Assembly (NCBI GenBank): GCA_002633025.1
Contig: NMRB01001408.1
Span: 46,620 to 110,619, forward strand
Source: Notospermus geniculatus
Taxonomy: Eukaryota > Nemertea > Pilidiophora > Heteronemertea > Lineidae
DNA: 64,000 nucleotides
Direction of reading: 5' to 3'
In this document: in pieces, positions 1-11,600 of the stretch
Numbering within the stretch: the first letter of the stretch is position 1
How the letters are laid out: each line of letters starts with the position of its first letter
The notes under the pieces: model-generated
Seen by the model: only the letters and a program-made list of their open reading frames with translations
The model's database searches: none
Told to the model about the DNA's origin: nothing
Program-made: the position numbers and the translations under genes

Positions 1-652
1 GGCCTAACCGGGCGCTTGCGAAACCTCACTATTGTAGAAACTCGACTTCGACTCCCAATCATGTCGTGAAAGTCCACTTGTTTCACTCTTTGCTGCGGAT
101 CTAAACGGATGTATTGTTCTGAATTGGCATGGCCTTTGTCATGGATGATAACAAACGTCATTCTTGGAAATTCGATTCAATGAAATCTTCAATGAATCGC
201 TTCGGTCGGTTCCCCAGGAACAATGCATTGCTAATTTCAATCGTCAGTAAGTTGTGCACCGACGAGTATCAACTGTGCTGAATGATTGAAATTATGTCCT
301 ATCAATCTCCAAGGTCGCGATGCAATATTTATGCTGTTTTACCGCCGCACTTTTGCGTCTCGTCGGTGGTCATCCCAACAGGCAGATCATGACGAGGCCC
401 GTGACGTGAGCAACTGGAATATATTTCAGCCATCCAGATAATTGCAGCATGCACGGAGTTCCTTGGCGACAGTCACAGGTTGCTGTGCTAAACACCGCAA
501 CAATAGTGGATGCATGGATGCACATCCTGGACCATTCAACTTGTCATTCAGATAGCATTTCATTTTCGTTTGTGTTCCAAAGTTGGACAAAATATTGATA
601 TTTCATAAATGCCAATTCTTTAGGTCATATTGGCATAAAACAGTGCGTGAAA

Positions 653-3600
653 ATGCCAAATGGTTTGTGCCACTGTTGCCGCGCGAGTGATGTAACCGCC
701 GCGTGCAACATGTTCAAGGAAGAAAGTCATTTCGCCAGTTATACCACCCTCCATGGAGTTGGACGCGTTGCTGCCGTCAGGCCTTGGTACGGGAAGATAT
801 TTTGGATTATAGCCTGTGTCCTGGCTTGGACAGTCTTGTTGGTGCAACTCTATTACCTCGTATCAGAATATCGGTTGTTCAGCACCACTACAAATCTTCA
901 GTTTTCTTCGGTAAGTACCGTATTGTATACATACATGTAGGCCTACTCTTCCTTCTGCGGTAGACAAAGAAAGAGAACGCAAAAATTCGACACAACGGAT
1001 GATAATAGTGAGCTTCTGCAAGCGCCCGGGTTAGGCTCTATGACGATGTATCTACGGTATTGTGTGAGTGCACCCAAACAATAGATACATGTAAACGTCG
1101 TATGGCCTAACCGGGCGCTTGCAGAAGCTCACAAGCTTCAAGCTTCTGCAAGCGCTGAGACCTTATTGACAAACCCCACGTAACTTTCAAGGTGGCGCAA
1201 ATCCTTTGTCAGGCTGACAGTGAACAATAGGGTTGTCCGCAAAAGGACAATAGTTTGCGCACTCCCGTAATTTACGGGAGCTTCGTGAATAAGGTCCCTG
1301 GTGGTAGGCCTATACCGGCTTTGGTATTAGGGAGGTTTCGCAAGCGCCCAATTAGGCCATACGACGACGTTTATCTATTGTTTGGGTATATCCACACAAT
1401 AGATAAACGTCGTCGTAGCGCCTAACCGTGCGCTTGCGAAACCTCCCTAATGTTTGATAACGGACGAGCATCTCAAGTGAGAAGATTCCACGCATCGCTG
1501 TCCAGCGCACATCTGGCGTCAACAGCCGATTTTGCTCAGTGGCGATCAGATCGCTTGCGATAACGCCTGTGCTGCTGTCTTAAGCTGGCGTTTAGCTGAC
1601 ACGCGGAATGTGGATTACGGAACGCGGAAGCGGAAAATGCAACGTATTTTCGCATACAACATATCGCGATCCGCCGGGACTTCCGCGTCCCTATACCGCA
1701 TTCCGGATGTCTGGTAAACGCAGCTTTAGGTATGTCTGCCTTCTGAACTGGCTCCAGGCAGGGAAATACAGCAGGGCTGTCTTTATTTCTCGCTTATAAT
1801 ACTTGATTCCTCCGTTCGCAGCCTAAAGACGGGCTTGAATTCCCTGCGTTGACCATCTGTGACTTCAACAGGATAAATGCAACCGCATTGGAAGGTAGGT
1901 ACACTTCTATGATTGGAGTTGAAAAATTCGTAAAAATTCGTAAAAATGGCCCTAGCGTTCACACGGTTCAATCCTGATGGAGGCCAGGGGTGGCCGCATA
2001 GGAACTCCGCTAAGCGCTAGTGGAGCCCATCTGCCGATAGTGCTGTACATTTTTCCATGCATTTTAACACCCGGATAGGCTGTCGAAGCACCAGCGGAGT
2101 TTCTATGCGGCCACCCCTGTTCACTTGCTTTATTGAGGAGCCTGATAGCCTAGTGGTTATCACGTCCGCTTAGCAAGCGACAGGTCCCGGGTTCGAATCC
2201 AGCCCGGGCCATATCATGGGATTTCATTCCCGGCTCTTCACGTCCGTCGCATGGGACAGTANACCGTGAGGGAACCGGCCGGGCACCGTACGAAATTGGC
2301 GAAAATCGGCCAAAATGTCTGTTTTTACTAGCCGTACGGGCCCTGGAGTGGATATGTGACCTAGGCCGATTGTTGACGGGTCTTGCGATTACTCTCCACC
2401 AATTTTCACCGGGCGCCGTAGAATATGTGACCACACACACTGTAGACACGAAATTCGTAATGGACCCGTACGGTCTCTGAAATCCACGGCAAGCCGCCGG
2501 TGGGGAAAATCGTACGGGGCCCGGTGGATATGTGACCTAGGCATACGGGGCTTAAGCCGTGGTGCCTTGTACCTTGTGTCTTTGCAAGGGCAAGTAAAAT
2601 ACCCCATCGAAGTGAGGAACATGAGTAGCTTGTGATGGCCTCCTCCGTACTTACCAGGGCCAATAATGCTATAGCGTCGGCCCTGACGGGAAAATGAAAT
2701 ACAAATACAAATACAATACTTGCTTTATTTTTATATCATGAAAAAGTCATGCGACCTGGGCCTACTGTCCTTCCCTTTTCATGGTGCAAAAACGGAAGTG
2801 AAGTGGCCTGGAAGCGACACCGTGCAGATTGGGGAGCGCGGTGGCATAATGGTTAGGGCCGTGGACTCATGATCGGAAGATCGTGGGTTCGATCCCCGGC
2901 CGTGCCACTCTGTAACTCTCAACTGGCCTGAAATGTCCATCGTGTGCGCTATATTGTGGCTGCCCTTTGGTTTCTACAGAAAGGTTTCTGAATCATAGGC
3001 TGGGGTAATAATGTGTGAAGCGCTTAGAGAGCGTAATACGCTATGAAGCGCTATATAAGAACTCGCCATTATTATTATTATTATTATTATTATTATGGCC
3101 TTGAATGCTCTTTAATAGACTACAATAAAATAATAAGCTTTATTTTCCGACCGTGAATACATTTTCGGCAATAATGGAGTACTATGAACAAGAGGCCCGT
3201 GGGCCTTGCTCTCACCTGACCTTGATATCCACTTCCATGGTAGACTTGGGACAACAGCGACCTTCGTCGTTTGATGACCATCAAGGAAATACATGTACAC
3301 GTATATGGTATAGGTTGGGGATGTGATGGTTTCATTCAGCGATAATATACCCAGTGTTGTTTCGTCAGACAGACAGAAGATATTCAAGATAGAGTGGGAA
3401 ATGATTGGGATATTTGGTTAGGAGGAACTCAAAATCATACTGATGACCTCAAGTGACTGTATACATGTATATTTCCAGAACTAAATATTCCTCGAAATGA
3501 TACAGAACTTTTGGACTACCTGCTTTCTAGTTTCGACACAGTTTCTCATCGGAAAAACTACACATGGAAAAAGATAAAATACCTTCACGAGAAATATGCC

Positions 3601-6600
3601 AAGTATTCCGGAAGGCAGTGGAATTTTAGCGAGTTCTTAGAAATAGCCTCGAAGAAGAACCTCCACTCTTTCATCGGGAACTGTAACTACTGGCATAATC
3701 ATGGTGTCTACCCCACCGATTGCTCTCGCGTCTTCGTCCACACCTTTACATCTTATGGCAGTTGTTTGACGTTCAATCACCTTGACAGTCCGTTTAAGGT
3801 GAATCGTGCAAAACGTGCTGGACCTGTCCATGGACTCTCACTGAGAGTTAAACTTGATCCGGATGAAATTGCTGGTAGGTGAAACATATTTTTTAAATAA
3901 AAGCCCATCAAAATATTTGATGTACACTACATATTGTGCTTTCGAATGATACCAATGATATCACCCACAAGAAAATCCGCTCGTTGCTTTGTCAAGGCTT
4001 GGGTCTCAAGCCCCCCCCCCCAAAAAAACAAAAACAGTATCAGCGTATTTGTCAGGACTGCAGGCCTATAGTACGCAGTCTACACCATCACGGTAATGCG
4101 TGACTGTACATTCGCCTGTACAAAATGTAGGGCCCAATTTTCAAAAACATTTAACTTCTTTAAAAAAACTTTTAATTGAAAAAATAGGCCATATTCATGT
4201 TCAACACACATAACTCGATATATTCAGGAAGAATTTTGAGGTTTTTTTCAATGCTGAATTTACTATACACAATTCTGGAAAAAATGTATTTCGATGTGGT
4301 CTCACAGCACAGAATCACGGTATATCGTGATGGTGTAGACTGGTACGTTTAAACCATCTGGAGCTCGATGGGAGGACCCTTTGGTCAGGCAGTCCTTCGT
4401 ATTGTTGGTGATGTCTGGCTATTGAAATTCGTTTTATTGACAGGAGACTTCCAGTCAATCCCATGCCTATGCCTATGTTCAATTTCGAATCAAGGCCTAT
4501 AAAAAAGCGTTGATAGCCAAACATTCTAAAAGTCAAAAAGGTTGACTTTGGTTAATTCACGATTTGTCAGAAATGTCTATGGTTTACTTTACGAGGTTTA
4601 AAAAATCGGCCCAATGTGTGTTCGTAGGACCGTTAAGTAAACCCTAAGGTCATTGTTGTCCGGTTTACTGCCCGGTGTTTGACTGACGTACGCCCATCGA
4701 GCTGCAGATGATTTATAAACGGACTTTAGTCAAACACTGTACACGTAGCTATGGAGCTGAATGCATAATCCAATATGGCCACCAGGCGGCCATATTGGAA
4801 CGCGCACCTAACTGATGTGGTGCGCCCTCTGCCCATATCACAATGCCTCCAAAATACGAAGTTGAAGGACAAATCAATGGTCATCCAACGTCCATGTATT
4901 TTAATTCATAACGATCTTTTCAAATAACCATGTCATATTGACAATGTAGGAACACTGAATTCGGAGGTGATGGCTTATGGCTTGAGGATACTCGTTCACG
5001 AAAAGCACGACGTGCCACAAGGGGTCGAGGAGAGTGGTCACGTGATACGGCCTGGGTCATTCGTCTCTGTTGGCATGAGGATGAAGAGGGTAAAACTACA
5101 ATCTTACTCGAACTGTCGAGAAGTCTTGGCTTAGTTTTTCAATTCAGCGTTTCACTACCAGCGTTTAGCCCCTAGCGCTCGCTTTATGTAATGATCGGTA
5201 TAGTGAACTCGCTACGGACAACATTTTCTCTATCCGTTTGTGTACACGTCACTAAACCGCAAAATTTGATGACCTAAATGTAGTCGGTTGCCTAAACGTG
5301 CGGGTGCGAAAGCTCTCTAATAATGATTGGGTCCGCTACTTGCATTGAATTGGGCCGTAGTGACACCTAGTGTTCAACTCGCTGACAGATCCTATTGGCG
5401 TCATTTTGAGGAGAAATTGGTGTCGTTACAGACACCCCTGACCAAACCATCAGAAGCAATATACACGATGCACGTTCCACAATGTTCTTTCGTTGCTTCA
5501 TCTTTCAGTACGTGGAGGAGGTTCGCCCATGGGGAGTTTGCGACACTTGGGGACAACGCGACGTCGTTTTCCCCACCTATTCCTTGAGCAGCTGTCGGCT
5601 GAAGTGTTTGGTGAAACACATCAGGAATAAGTGCGGATGCAATCCCTTCACCTTAGCCGGTACACCGGTCGGTAAGTGCACAGGGACTTGACGCGTACGG
5701 GGTATGATGTTTTCAGCCCCCACGAACAATGTCCCGGCCCGAGAAAAAATATAAAGAGATTCTTTTTTTCTTTATATTTTTTCTCGGGCCGGGACATTGT
5801 TCGTGGGGGCTGACAACATCATACCCCGTACGCGTCAAGTCCCTGTGGGTAAGTGCGACGTCGGTAAGGGACTAGCGTGTATATAGGCAACTCATGGAAG
5901 CGAATTTCACAGGAGTATAACTGACAAGAGCGGAGACGAAAGCAAAAACCCATGAAATATTTTCTTCCGTTGTAACATTATTTACTCGATCACTTTCCAT
6001 CTTTAACCCACGGATTGCACTTGGCACTTTCAGGGATGAGACCATGCGAATACTTCGACGTCGTAAATTGCACCAACGCCGCGGTTCTTGAGTACAGACG
6101 AGCCGACGAGGCAGCCCTATGCGGCCTCTCGAAGTGTCAACCCGCCTGCGTATCAGTCGCCTACAGGTTGAGTGTCAGCACGGCAGATTTACTGAGTCCA
6201 TGGCACAGAAAATTATTTCAGGAGCAATACAATTCCACAGGGTTCGTATAGAATATATACATGTATGTCAGTACTAAAAGTTAAAATCTAAAGCATTAGA
6301 TGTCCCGAGTTGCTGTTTATTGAATGCCGGAACCTTTCTTCTGCAGAGAAAACATAATGCAACTGGACATCAACTATTTAGACATGTCTATGGAAGAATA
6401 CGTGCAAAAGAGGGCATCTACGGTCGTCAGTCTGTTAAGTAAGTGCGACGTTGACGTTCTGAGCCTTGATTTCACATCGTAAAGCTAGCCTCACACGAGG
6501 GCGGTTCTGACGGCGGTTCAAGACCGTGCTGAACCTCAGTGACACCGCCTAGGCACCCTGAGCTTGTTCGCCACTGACCGCCGTTGACCGCCACCTCGTC

Positions 6601-7326
6601 TTTGAAACTGTAGGCTTTTCAACATGTTTGAAATTTTGAATGTTTGAAGCGGTGGTGATGCGGTTGTCAGCAAGGTAGACATCCGGTACAACTGCGGTCA
6701 AACGCGGTGTTAGAACGGTGATGTGCGGTGTTAACACGGTCATGTACGGTCCATATGCGGTCTATGAGGATATAGCGAGGTGGCCACAAGGTGCTGGGCG
6801 GCAATAACACGGTAGTTATTTTTTCTGCGGTTCTGAAGGGTTGTGGAAGGTGACAACACGGTGATTCCCGGTTNAGGAGCAATACAATTCCACGGGGTTC
6901 GTATAGACTTTTTATAGGCTATACATGTATGTCAGTACTAAAAGTTAAAATCAAAGTTAAAGCGTTAATTAGATGTCCCGAGTTGCTGTTTATTGAATGC
7001 CGGAACCTTTCTTCTGCAGAGAAAACATAGTGCAACTGGACATCAACTATTTAGACATGTCTATGGAAGAATACGTGCAAAAGAGGGCATCTACGGTCGT
7101 CAGTCTGTTAAGTAAGTGCGACGTTGATGTTCTGAGCCTTGATTTCACATCGTTATTTACTTATCGTAAATAAATTTCTTTTAAGCCAATCTTTTTATTC
7201 GTAGGTAACTTCGGAGGTCAGATGGGTCTGTGCCTAGGAGCAAGTGTACTGACATTAGTGGAAATCCTTGAATACATTACGTTGAAGTGCCGAATAATTA
7301 ATGCTGACCTTGTGGTTCCGTGGTGA
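653..7326 (+). CDS. DEG/ENaC/ASIC-family cation channel subunit, 8 exons
   Basis: This is a trimeric two-pass plasma-membrane cation channel subunit of the amiloride-sensitive (ASC) family. Exons are 653-910, 1822-1894, 3479-3874, 4950-5089, 5509-5671, 6034-6241, 6347-6438 and 7205-7326; all junction phases agree, giving about 483 aa. Visible features are the N-terminal His-Gly gating motif (residues 34-35), TM1 at about 49-70, FPALTIC just after TM1, a GSCLTFN-type motif in exon 3, LRILVHEKHDVP in exon 4, a Cys-rich thumb-like stretch in exons 5-6 (CRLKC, KCGC, KCQPAC), and in the last exon the TM2 entry GLCLGASVLTLVE with the G-A-S selectivity filter. The length fits the family. The start is the ATG at 653, ahead of the HG motif. 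Exon 7 has a near-identical second copy at 7020-7111. Using both copies would break the phase, so they are alternatives or an assembly artefact. A MITE sits at the donor of exon 5. The subfamily (ASIC, FaNaC or other) and ligand cannot be told. Confidence 0.9.
1008..1132. repeat. Palindromic MITE, family with GCAAGCGCCC arms
   Basis: About 30-bp inverted arms (GTGAGCTTCTGCAAGCGCCC at the left, its complement at the right) flank a central stretch in intron 1 of the channel gene. The first 34 bases of the window are a truncated relative. No transposase is encoded. Confidence 0.7.
1326..1451. repeat. Palindromic MITE, ATTAGGGAGGTTTCGC termini
   Basis: A near-perfect inverted repeat of about 55 bp per arm that folds into one hairpin. 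Its ends (GAGGTTTCGCAAGCGC) relate it to the neighbouring element at 1008-1132 and to a degenerate piece near 5290. It lies in intron 1 of the channel gene. Confidence 0.75.
1463..1590 (-). repeat. Dispersed repeat, inverted copy of 28570-28690
   Basis: This stretch is the reverse complement, with a few mismatches, of the sequence around 28570-28690 and its duplicate near 39016-39120. It has no coding capacity and is an interspersed repeat of unknown class. Confidence 0.6.
1985..2119. repeat. MITE, TIR CAGGGGTGGCCGCATAG
   Basis: Terminal inverted repeats with GGCCGCATAG-AACTCCGCT cores flank a short middle. Three more copies lie at 28707-28838, 38890-39015 and 39139-39270. This copy is in opposite orientation to them and sits in intron 2 of the channel gene. 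Confidence 0.75.
2143..2215 (+). repeat. tRNA-like head of a SINE (A and B boxes)
   Basis: TAGCCTAGTGG resembles a pol III A box and GGTTCGAATCC is a B box. The anticodon stem has mismatches and no clean acceptor stem forms, so I read this as a tRNA-derived SINE head and not as a functional tRNA. The following 2216-2690 has internal direct repeats around GGATATGTGACCTAGG and no gene. Confidence 0.5.
2832..3096 (+). repeat. tRNA-derived SINE with (ATT)n tail
   Basis: The head has A-box-like (GTGGCATAATGG) and B-box (GGTTCGATCCC) sequences. It is followed by a body containing ACTGGCCTGAAA, then GAAGCGCTATATAAGAACTC and a TTA-repeat tail. The same family recurs at 60826-61070. It lies in intron 2 of the channel gene. 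Confidence 0.8.
5679..5847. mobile_element. Palindromic MITE (hAT-like, 8-bp TSD) at a splice donor
   Basis: An almost perfect palindrome with ends CACAGGGACTTGA...TCAAGTCCCTGTG. It is flanked by the direct repeat GGTAAGTG (5671-5678 and 5848-5855), an 8-bp target-site duplication as in hAT elements. The target is the exon 5 splice donor of the channel gene, so the donor GTAAGTG is duplicated on both sides. The same termini define the palindrome at 55589-55790. Confidence 0.85.
6222..7154 (+). repeat. Duplicated exon-intron segment of the channel gene
   Basis: 6222-6481 and 6875-7154 are near-identical. Each contains the end of exon 6, an intron and the whole 92-nt exon 7; the second exon copy is 7020-7111, with one Met-to-Val change. 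Between them lie about 390 bp of GC-rich unrelated sequence and a single N at 6874, exactly where the second copy begins. This can be a real tandem duplication or an uncollapsed overlap. Confidence 0.8.
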
Positions 7327-8614
7327 GCGAAGGAACGAGAGATGAGCGAAATCGAAGGGAAATGAAAGAAATACGTTGAAACTTTGCCATGAGTGCCGAA
7401 TGTACAGTGAGATGTACTGCAATTACACTAGGGGTACGGTAGGCCTTGAAAAAGCCGGTTAACAAAGGCTTCACAAATGGATTGCGACCGTCAAGCCATC
7501 GTTAGCAACAGATGTACTACGGATCTATTGCGGATATCAAGGTCCAAATTGGTACAAGGACAGAAAGAATGCGAAATTACATGTATAACACGTCTTCGTC
7601 TTTATTCATATTACAAGCGACGGTCATTACATCTTTGGATTCGAGAAAATGAAATCCACTGTCGGACCATTGCGCCACTCTCATGAGAAATGTCTTGAAT
7701 AATGAACAATCTAAGGAGTTCATCAGGCACTTATTTCACCTGAACTTTTGTGCCCATCGCCCGCTTGACCGGCGACGCCAGCGGCTTCTGACGTCATACG
7801 CACCAGCGTGAGTGCGAAATCATCGCAACCAATGGAGACCCTTGCCCACTGCCTCAATAGGTGTCACTAGTGGTTAAAACTATTGAAATGAAACCAACAT
7901 CCTGATCCTGATTAATTGTTCACGAAGTGACGTTATTTTCGTGCCAGATCATTTCTTGTCACACGGGTTTTTTCAGTTAATATTGCACCAACTGGTACGA
8001 AATTTCACTAATAAGTGCAATGTAACGCCAAATAAATGTCTCGTGTAGTAGAATTTACGTACCATTTGCGTTTTTTTCCAAAAATCGACACTTGTTTGTA
8101 CAAAATAACGAGAGCATGCAAAAAAATCAGAAGAATACATCACCTTTACACAATGATGTGTATCTTTTCTTTTATTTACAAAGATTTTCTCTGTTTGGAT
8201 GTAAGGACTTGTCCTGCTATCGATTTTTTTCCCGCTGCCAAAACCAAACATCTATTCCCGGCCCAGCAACTAACTACAGTCTCATGATCTGAACGTCACT
8301 TCGTGAACTTGGTCGCCACCAGGCTTGTTTCTCACACAAAAGGCGTCCATTGTATAGGACCTGGCATGGTTTCGGTGTGCTGCCCTCTATCCTAGCTGGG
8401 ATCCCCATTAGATGAGAATACCTGTTTGTTACTCACCAAGTAGAATGACTGTTTGATGGGGAAAGGTCAGGGCTGGACCTCTACTTCTAATCTACGAGAT
8501 AATTCAAGTCTGCATTCAGTTTTACAAGAACTACAGTGAGGCACGGGCGTGCGGCCTGCCAAAGCCATACCGCCATATATCGGTCCCTCGGACTGCAGAC
8601 ACGCTGATGAGAGT
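7327..8614. other. Convergent intergenic region with one MITE-like element
   Basis: This lies between the 3' end of the channel gene and the 3' end of the minus-strand organizer gene. No coding exon is seen. 7918-8308 is bounded by the inverted repeat GTTCACGAAGTGACGTT, consistent with a MITE of about 390 bp. Confidence 0.55.
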
Positions 8615-11600
8615 TTATACCTTCAGGCAATCAAGTGTGAATTTCGCACCAGACCTCGCAACTGGACCACACAGCAGCACTCCAACATTCTTGTCGTCAA
8701 CAAACAATGGTTGCTTCGAATACGTCTTTATCACGTCGTGGATTCTTACGAAGTTGTGCTTGCCTATCCGGTATTGGCCCTCCGCTATCGTCTCTATGCG
8801 AAAGTGTCGCACCCTATTGTCATGTAGGACAGATATGCTGTAATCGGAACCATGATGCTGAAGAAAATAATGATTTAGACATAATAATCAAGGTAGGCCT
8901 ACATTTCGTGGAGGTAGATATGGTGTTGGTCGCATGAAATGGCTCAAGTGGGAAATTAGCCTTTAGCAGTATCACTGGAATGACCATCGAACATTCATTG
9001 GATAAACAAAGCATTCAGAATCACCTATATAGATTACCTTATTGAAACTTTCTCTCACTAAAAACTGATTTTGCTTGGCGTGCTTCTTGAGAAAATCTTC
9101 AGCCTCACTTCGTGACATGAGGCCAAAGTACCATGGCTGTTCTTTGTCGTCAAGCTTTTTATTTTTGTCCGATCTCGGGGTCTGCCACAGAAAGTCCGAC
9201 AAGATTACGAGATGAAAGTGGGATAAAGATGTACCAGTCAGAAAATGACATATGCCCGACAACGGGCCGATGGCGCCCGACTATTACGGACCGATGTCTG
9301 GTGTCCGTTGTTGTCGGACCGGTGTCATCTGCTGGCTGGGAGACAGAAAGTATTGTTCCAACGCTAATGTTTGCCAACGCGAGATGCAGCTACTATGGCA
9401 CGCCAAAGCGGAATTTATTCAACCCTGTGAAAAACATGTCAACATTTGTGAAAAACATGTCAACATTTGAGAAACACATGTCAACACAACGAAATACCCG
9501 ACAAGAATTTTTCAAACATGTGTCAACTTTCAAAAAACATTGACAACATTTTCAAACATATGTCAACATTTTTTTCGTTCAACATCTTGAAAAAATTTTT
9601 TCAACATTCAGTGACTTCTTGAAAAAAATCGTTCAACATCTTGAAAAAAATTTTTCAACATTCAGTGACTTCTTGAAAAAAATCGTTCAACATCTTGAAA
9701 AAAATTTTTCAACATTCAGTGACTTCTTGAAAAAAATCGTTCAACATCTTGAAAAAAATTTTTCAACATTCAGTGACTTCTTGAAAAAAATCGTTCAACA
9801 TCTTGAAAAAAATTTTTCAACATTCAGTGACTTCTTGAAAAAAATCGTTCAACATCTTGAAAAAATTTTTTCAACATTCACGTGACTTCTTGAAAAAATT
9901 CGTTCAACATTCACGTGACCAAAAAAGTCACATGACCAATTACTACCCTCTCACCCTACCGGAGAATGAGCCATGCCCTGTTTGATATACCTGGAGCGAG
10001 GTTGACCATGCGGGGTTTGTAAAAACACCGAATCGAACCGGATCGGACCGAACATTCACATTTCTTTCTAAACGCAAGAATATGAATTGTAATGAATTAG
10101 AAATAAAAATAAAACGCAAATTTACACTTTTAACGTTGCATTTTGTTCGAAATCTACCGTCTGAAACACGTGGGCCTATCCTGTGGCACAACGACGGCAA
10201 GCACAGTAGCGCCAGGGGTGTCGACGGCATATATTGGAACAAGCTGCTGACATTAGCCTGGCTTTGAACAACAGCCAGAATCGGAGTTCATTCATAAAAA
10301 AATCAATTATCTCCCCGATAATGCGCAATATCTGTTCATTATATCCCATAAACATATAAGAAATAGCGGTTAAACTCCATAAAAAGCCAAAGCCAACTCC
10401 GATTCGGTGCAAAATCGTCCCGGTTCGGTCCGATTTGGTCCGATTCGGTGTTCTTACGAACCGACCATGCGGTACTTCGGTTGTGTCACGCGCCATGAAC
10501 ATCTCCCGCCAAGCATGCCAAGTATCAAAACACTGGTCAAGACTTGACTCAAGTGCATCACTGTACATGACGTACCTATATGTGGGAGCCATTGAGCAGT
10601 TTAGTGAATTTCAATAGCCATGAACAACCGAAATCGAGTAAATAGAGATGAACTGACAAGGCTGACAAATGCCAGCGATTTTGACGATTTGCTCAGAGAT
10701 CTCCGTCGGTCATGCTCGGGTGCACCGGCGGAGGTCCGTGATCTCGTCTCACAGGTGGTATCCCACCCGGCAGTGGACCAACTGGTGAGAGTACACTTCA
10801 GCAGCAGTAGTACTACTAGTAGCGTTTGTCGGCCCACCACCACCACTGGAACCGGTAGGCCTACCACTGCTGGTCTTGGACTTGCTTCCGTGACTACCGG
10901 TAGCGCAAGCAGTGCCAGTGCCAGTATGCCTACTAGTGGCATCAACGAGGAACTTGCCCGGGCATTTCGGCCCACAGGAGGCTTCGGATTTACTGGTAGA
11001 AGCAGAAGAAATGGCCGAAAAAATGCTCCTGCCACCACTTCCACCATGTCCACTCATCCACCAATTCCCAGAGCGGAAAAGGCCAAAAAAGGTATGATTA
11101 GCTCTAGCTGTTTATAGTTGCACTGTTATTCTTGCACTGTCACTAGCACTACCGTACCGGTACTGTGGTACTAGGCGTAGGCCTATAGACCTACTGGTAG
11201 GCAAGGCCTTGTTCTATGAAATTTATTGGCCTAATTTATTGGCCAACGTCCAGGACTTGGCCCCTAATATTACGTTGAGTAATAAAGTGACAGTAAGCAG
11301 ACCTTGGAAGGAATTGTTTGGCGGCAGACTGAAATAGGTTTACCGGTATATCATTTGTTTTATAGTAAAGACAATCCAGAGGGATATGATTTTGTTGGAT
11401 GCAATGATGACAACAAAGCCAGTGGACAAGCGCTTGTTTTACAACTCAGGGAGGGTGGCAAACTGCGTTAAGATTGACACTTCGATGACAGCGGGTGACG
11501 TCACGGCTATGGTCATGAGCTTCTTCAGTGAAAAGCTGCAACATCTTCCTGATCCGAAGTAAATTATTCTGATTAACAGTACTTATCTTGAGGTTGAAAA

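Noticed and set aside
2143-2215. Possible tRNA gene
   Set aside because: A and B boxes exist but the anticodon and acceptor stems do not pair well, and the segment sits in repeat-rich DNA; read as a SINE head.
9619-9885. 88-aa repetitive ORF with an 18-residue period
   Set aside because: Produced by 54-bp (multiple of 3) subrepeats in the transposon end; the mirror copy at 23172-23393 gives the same effect.
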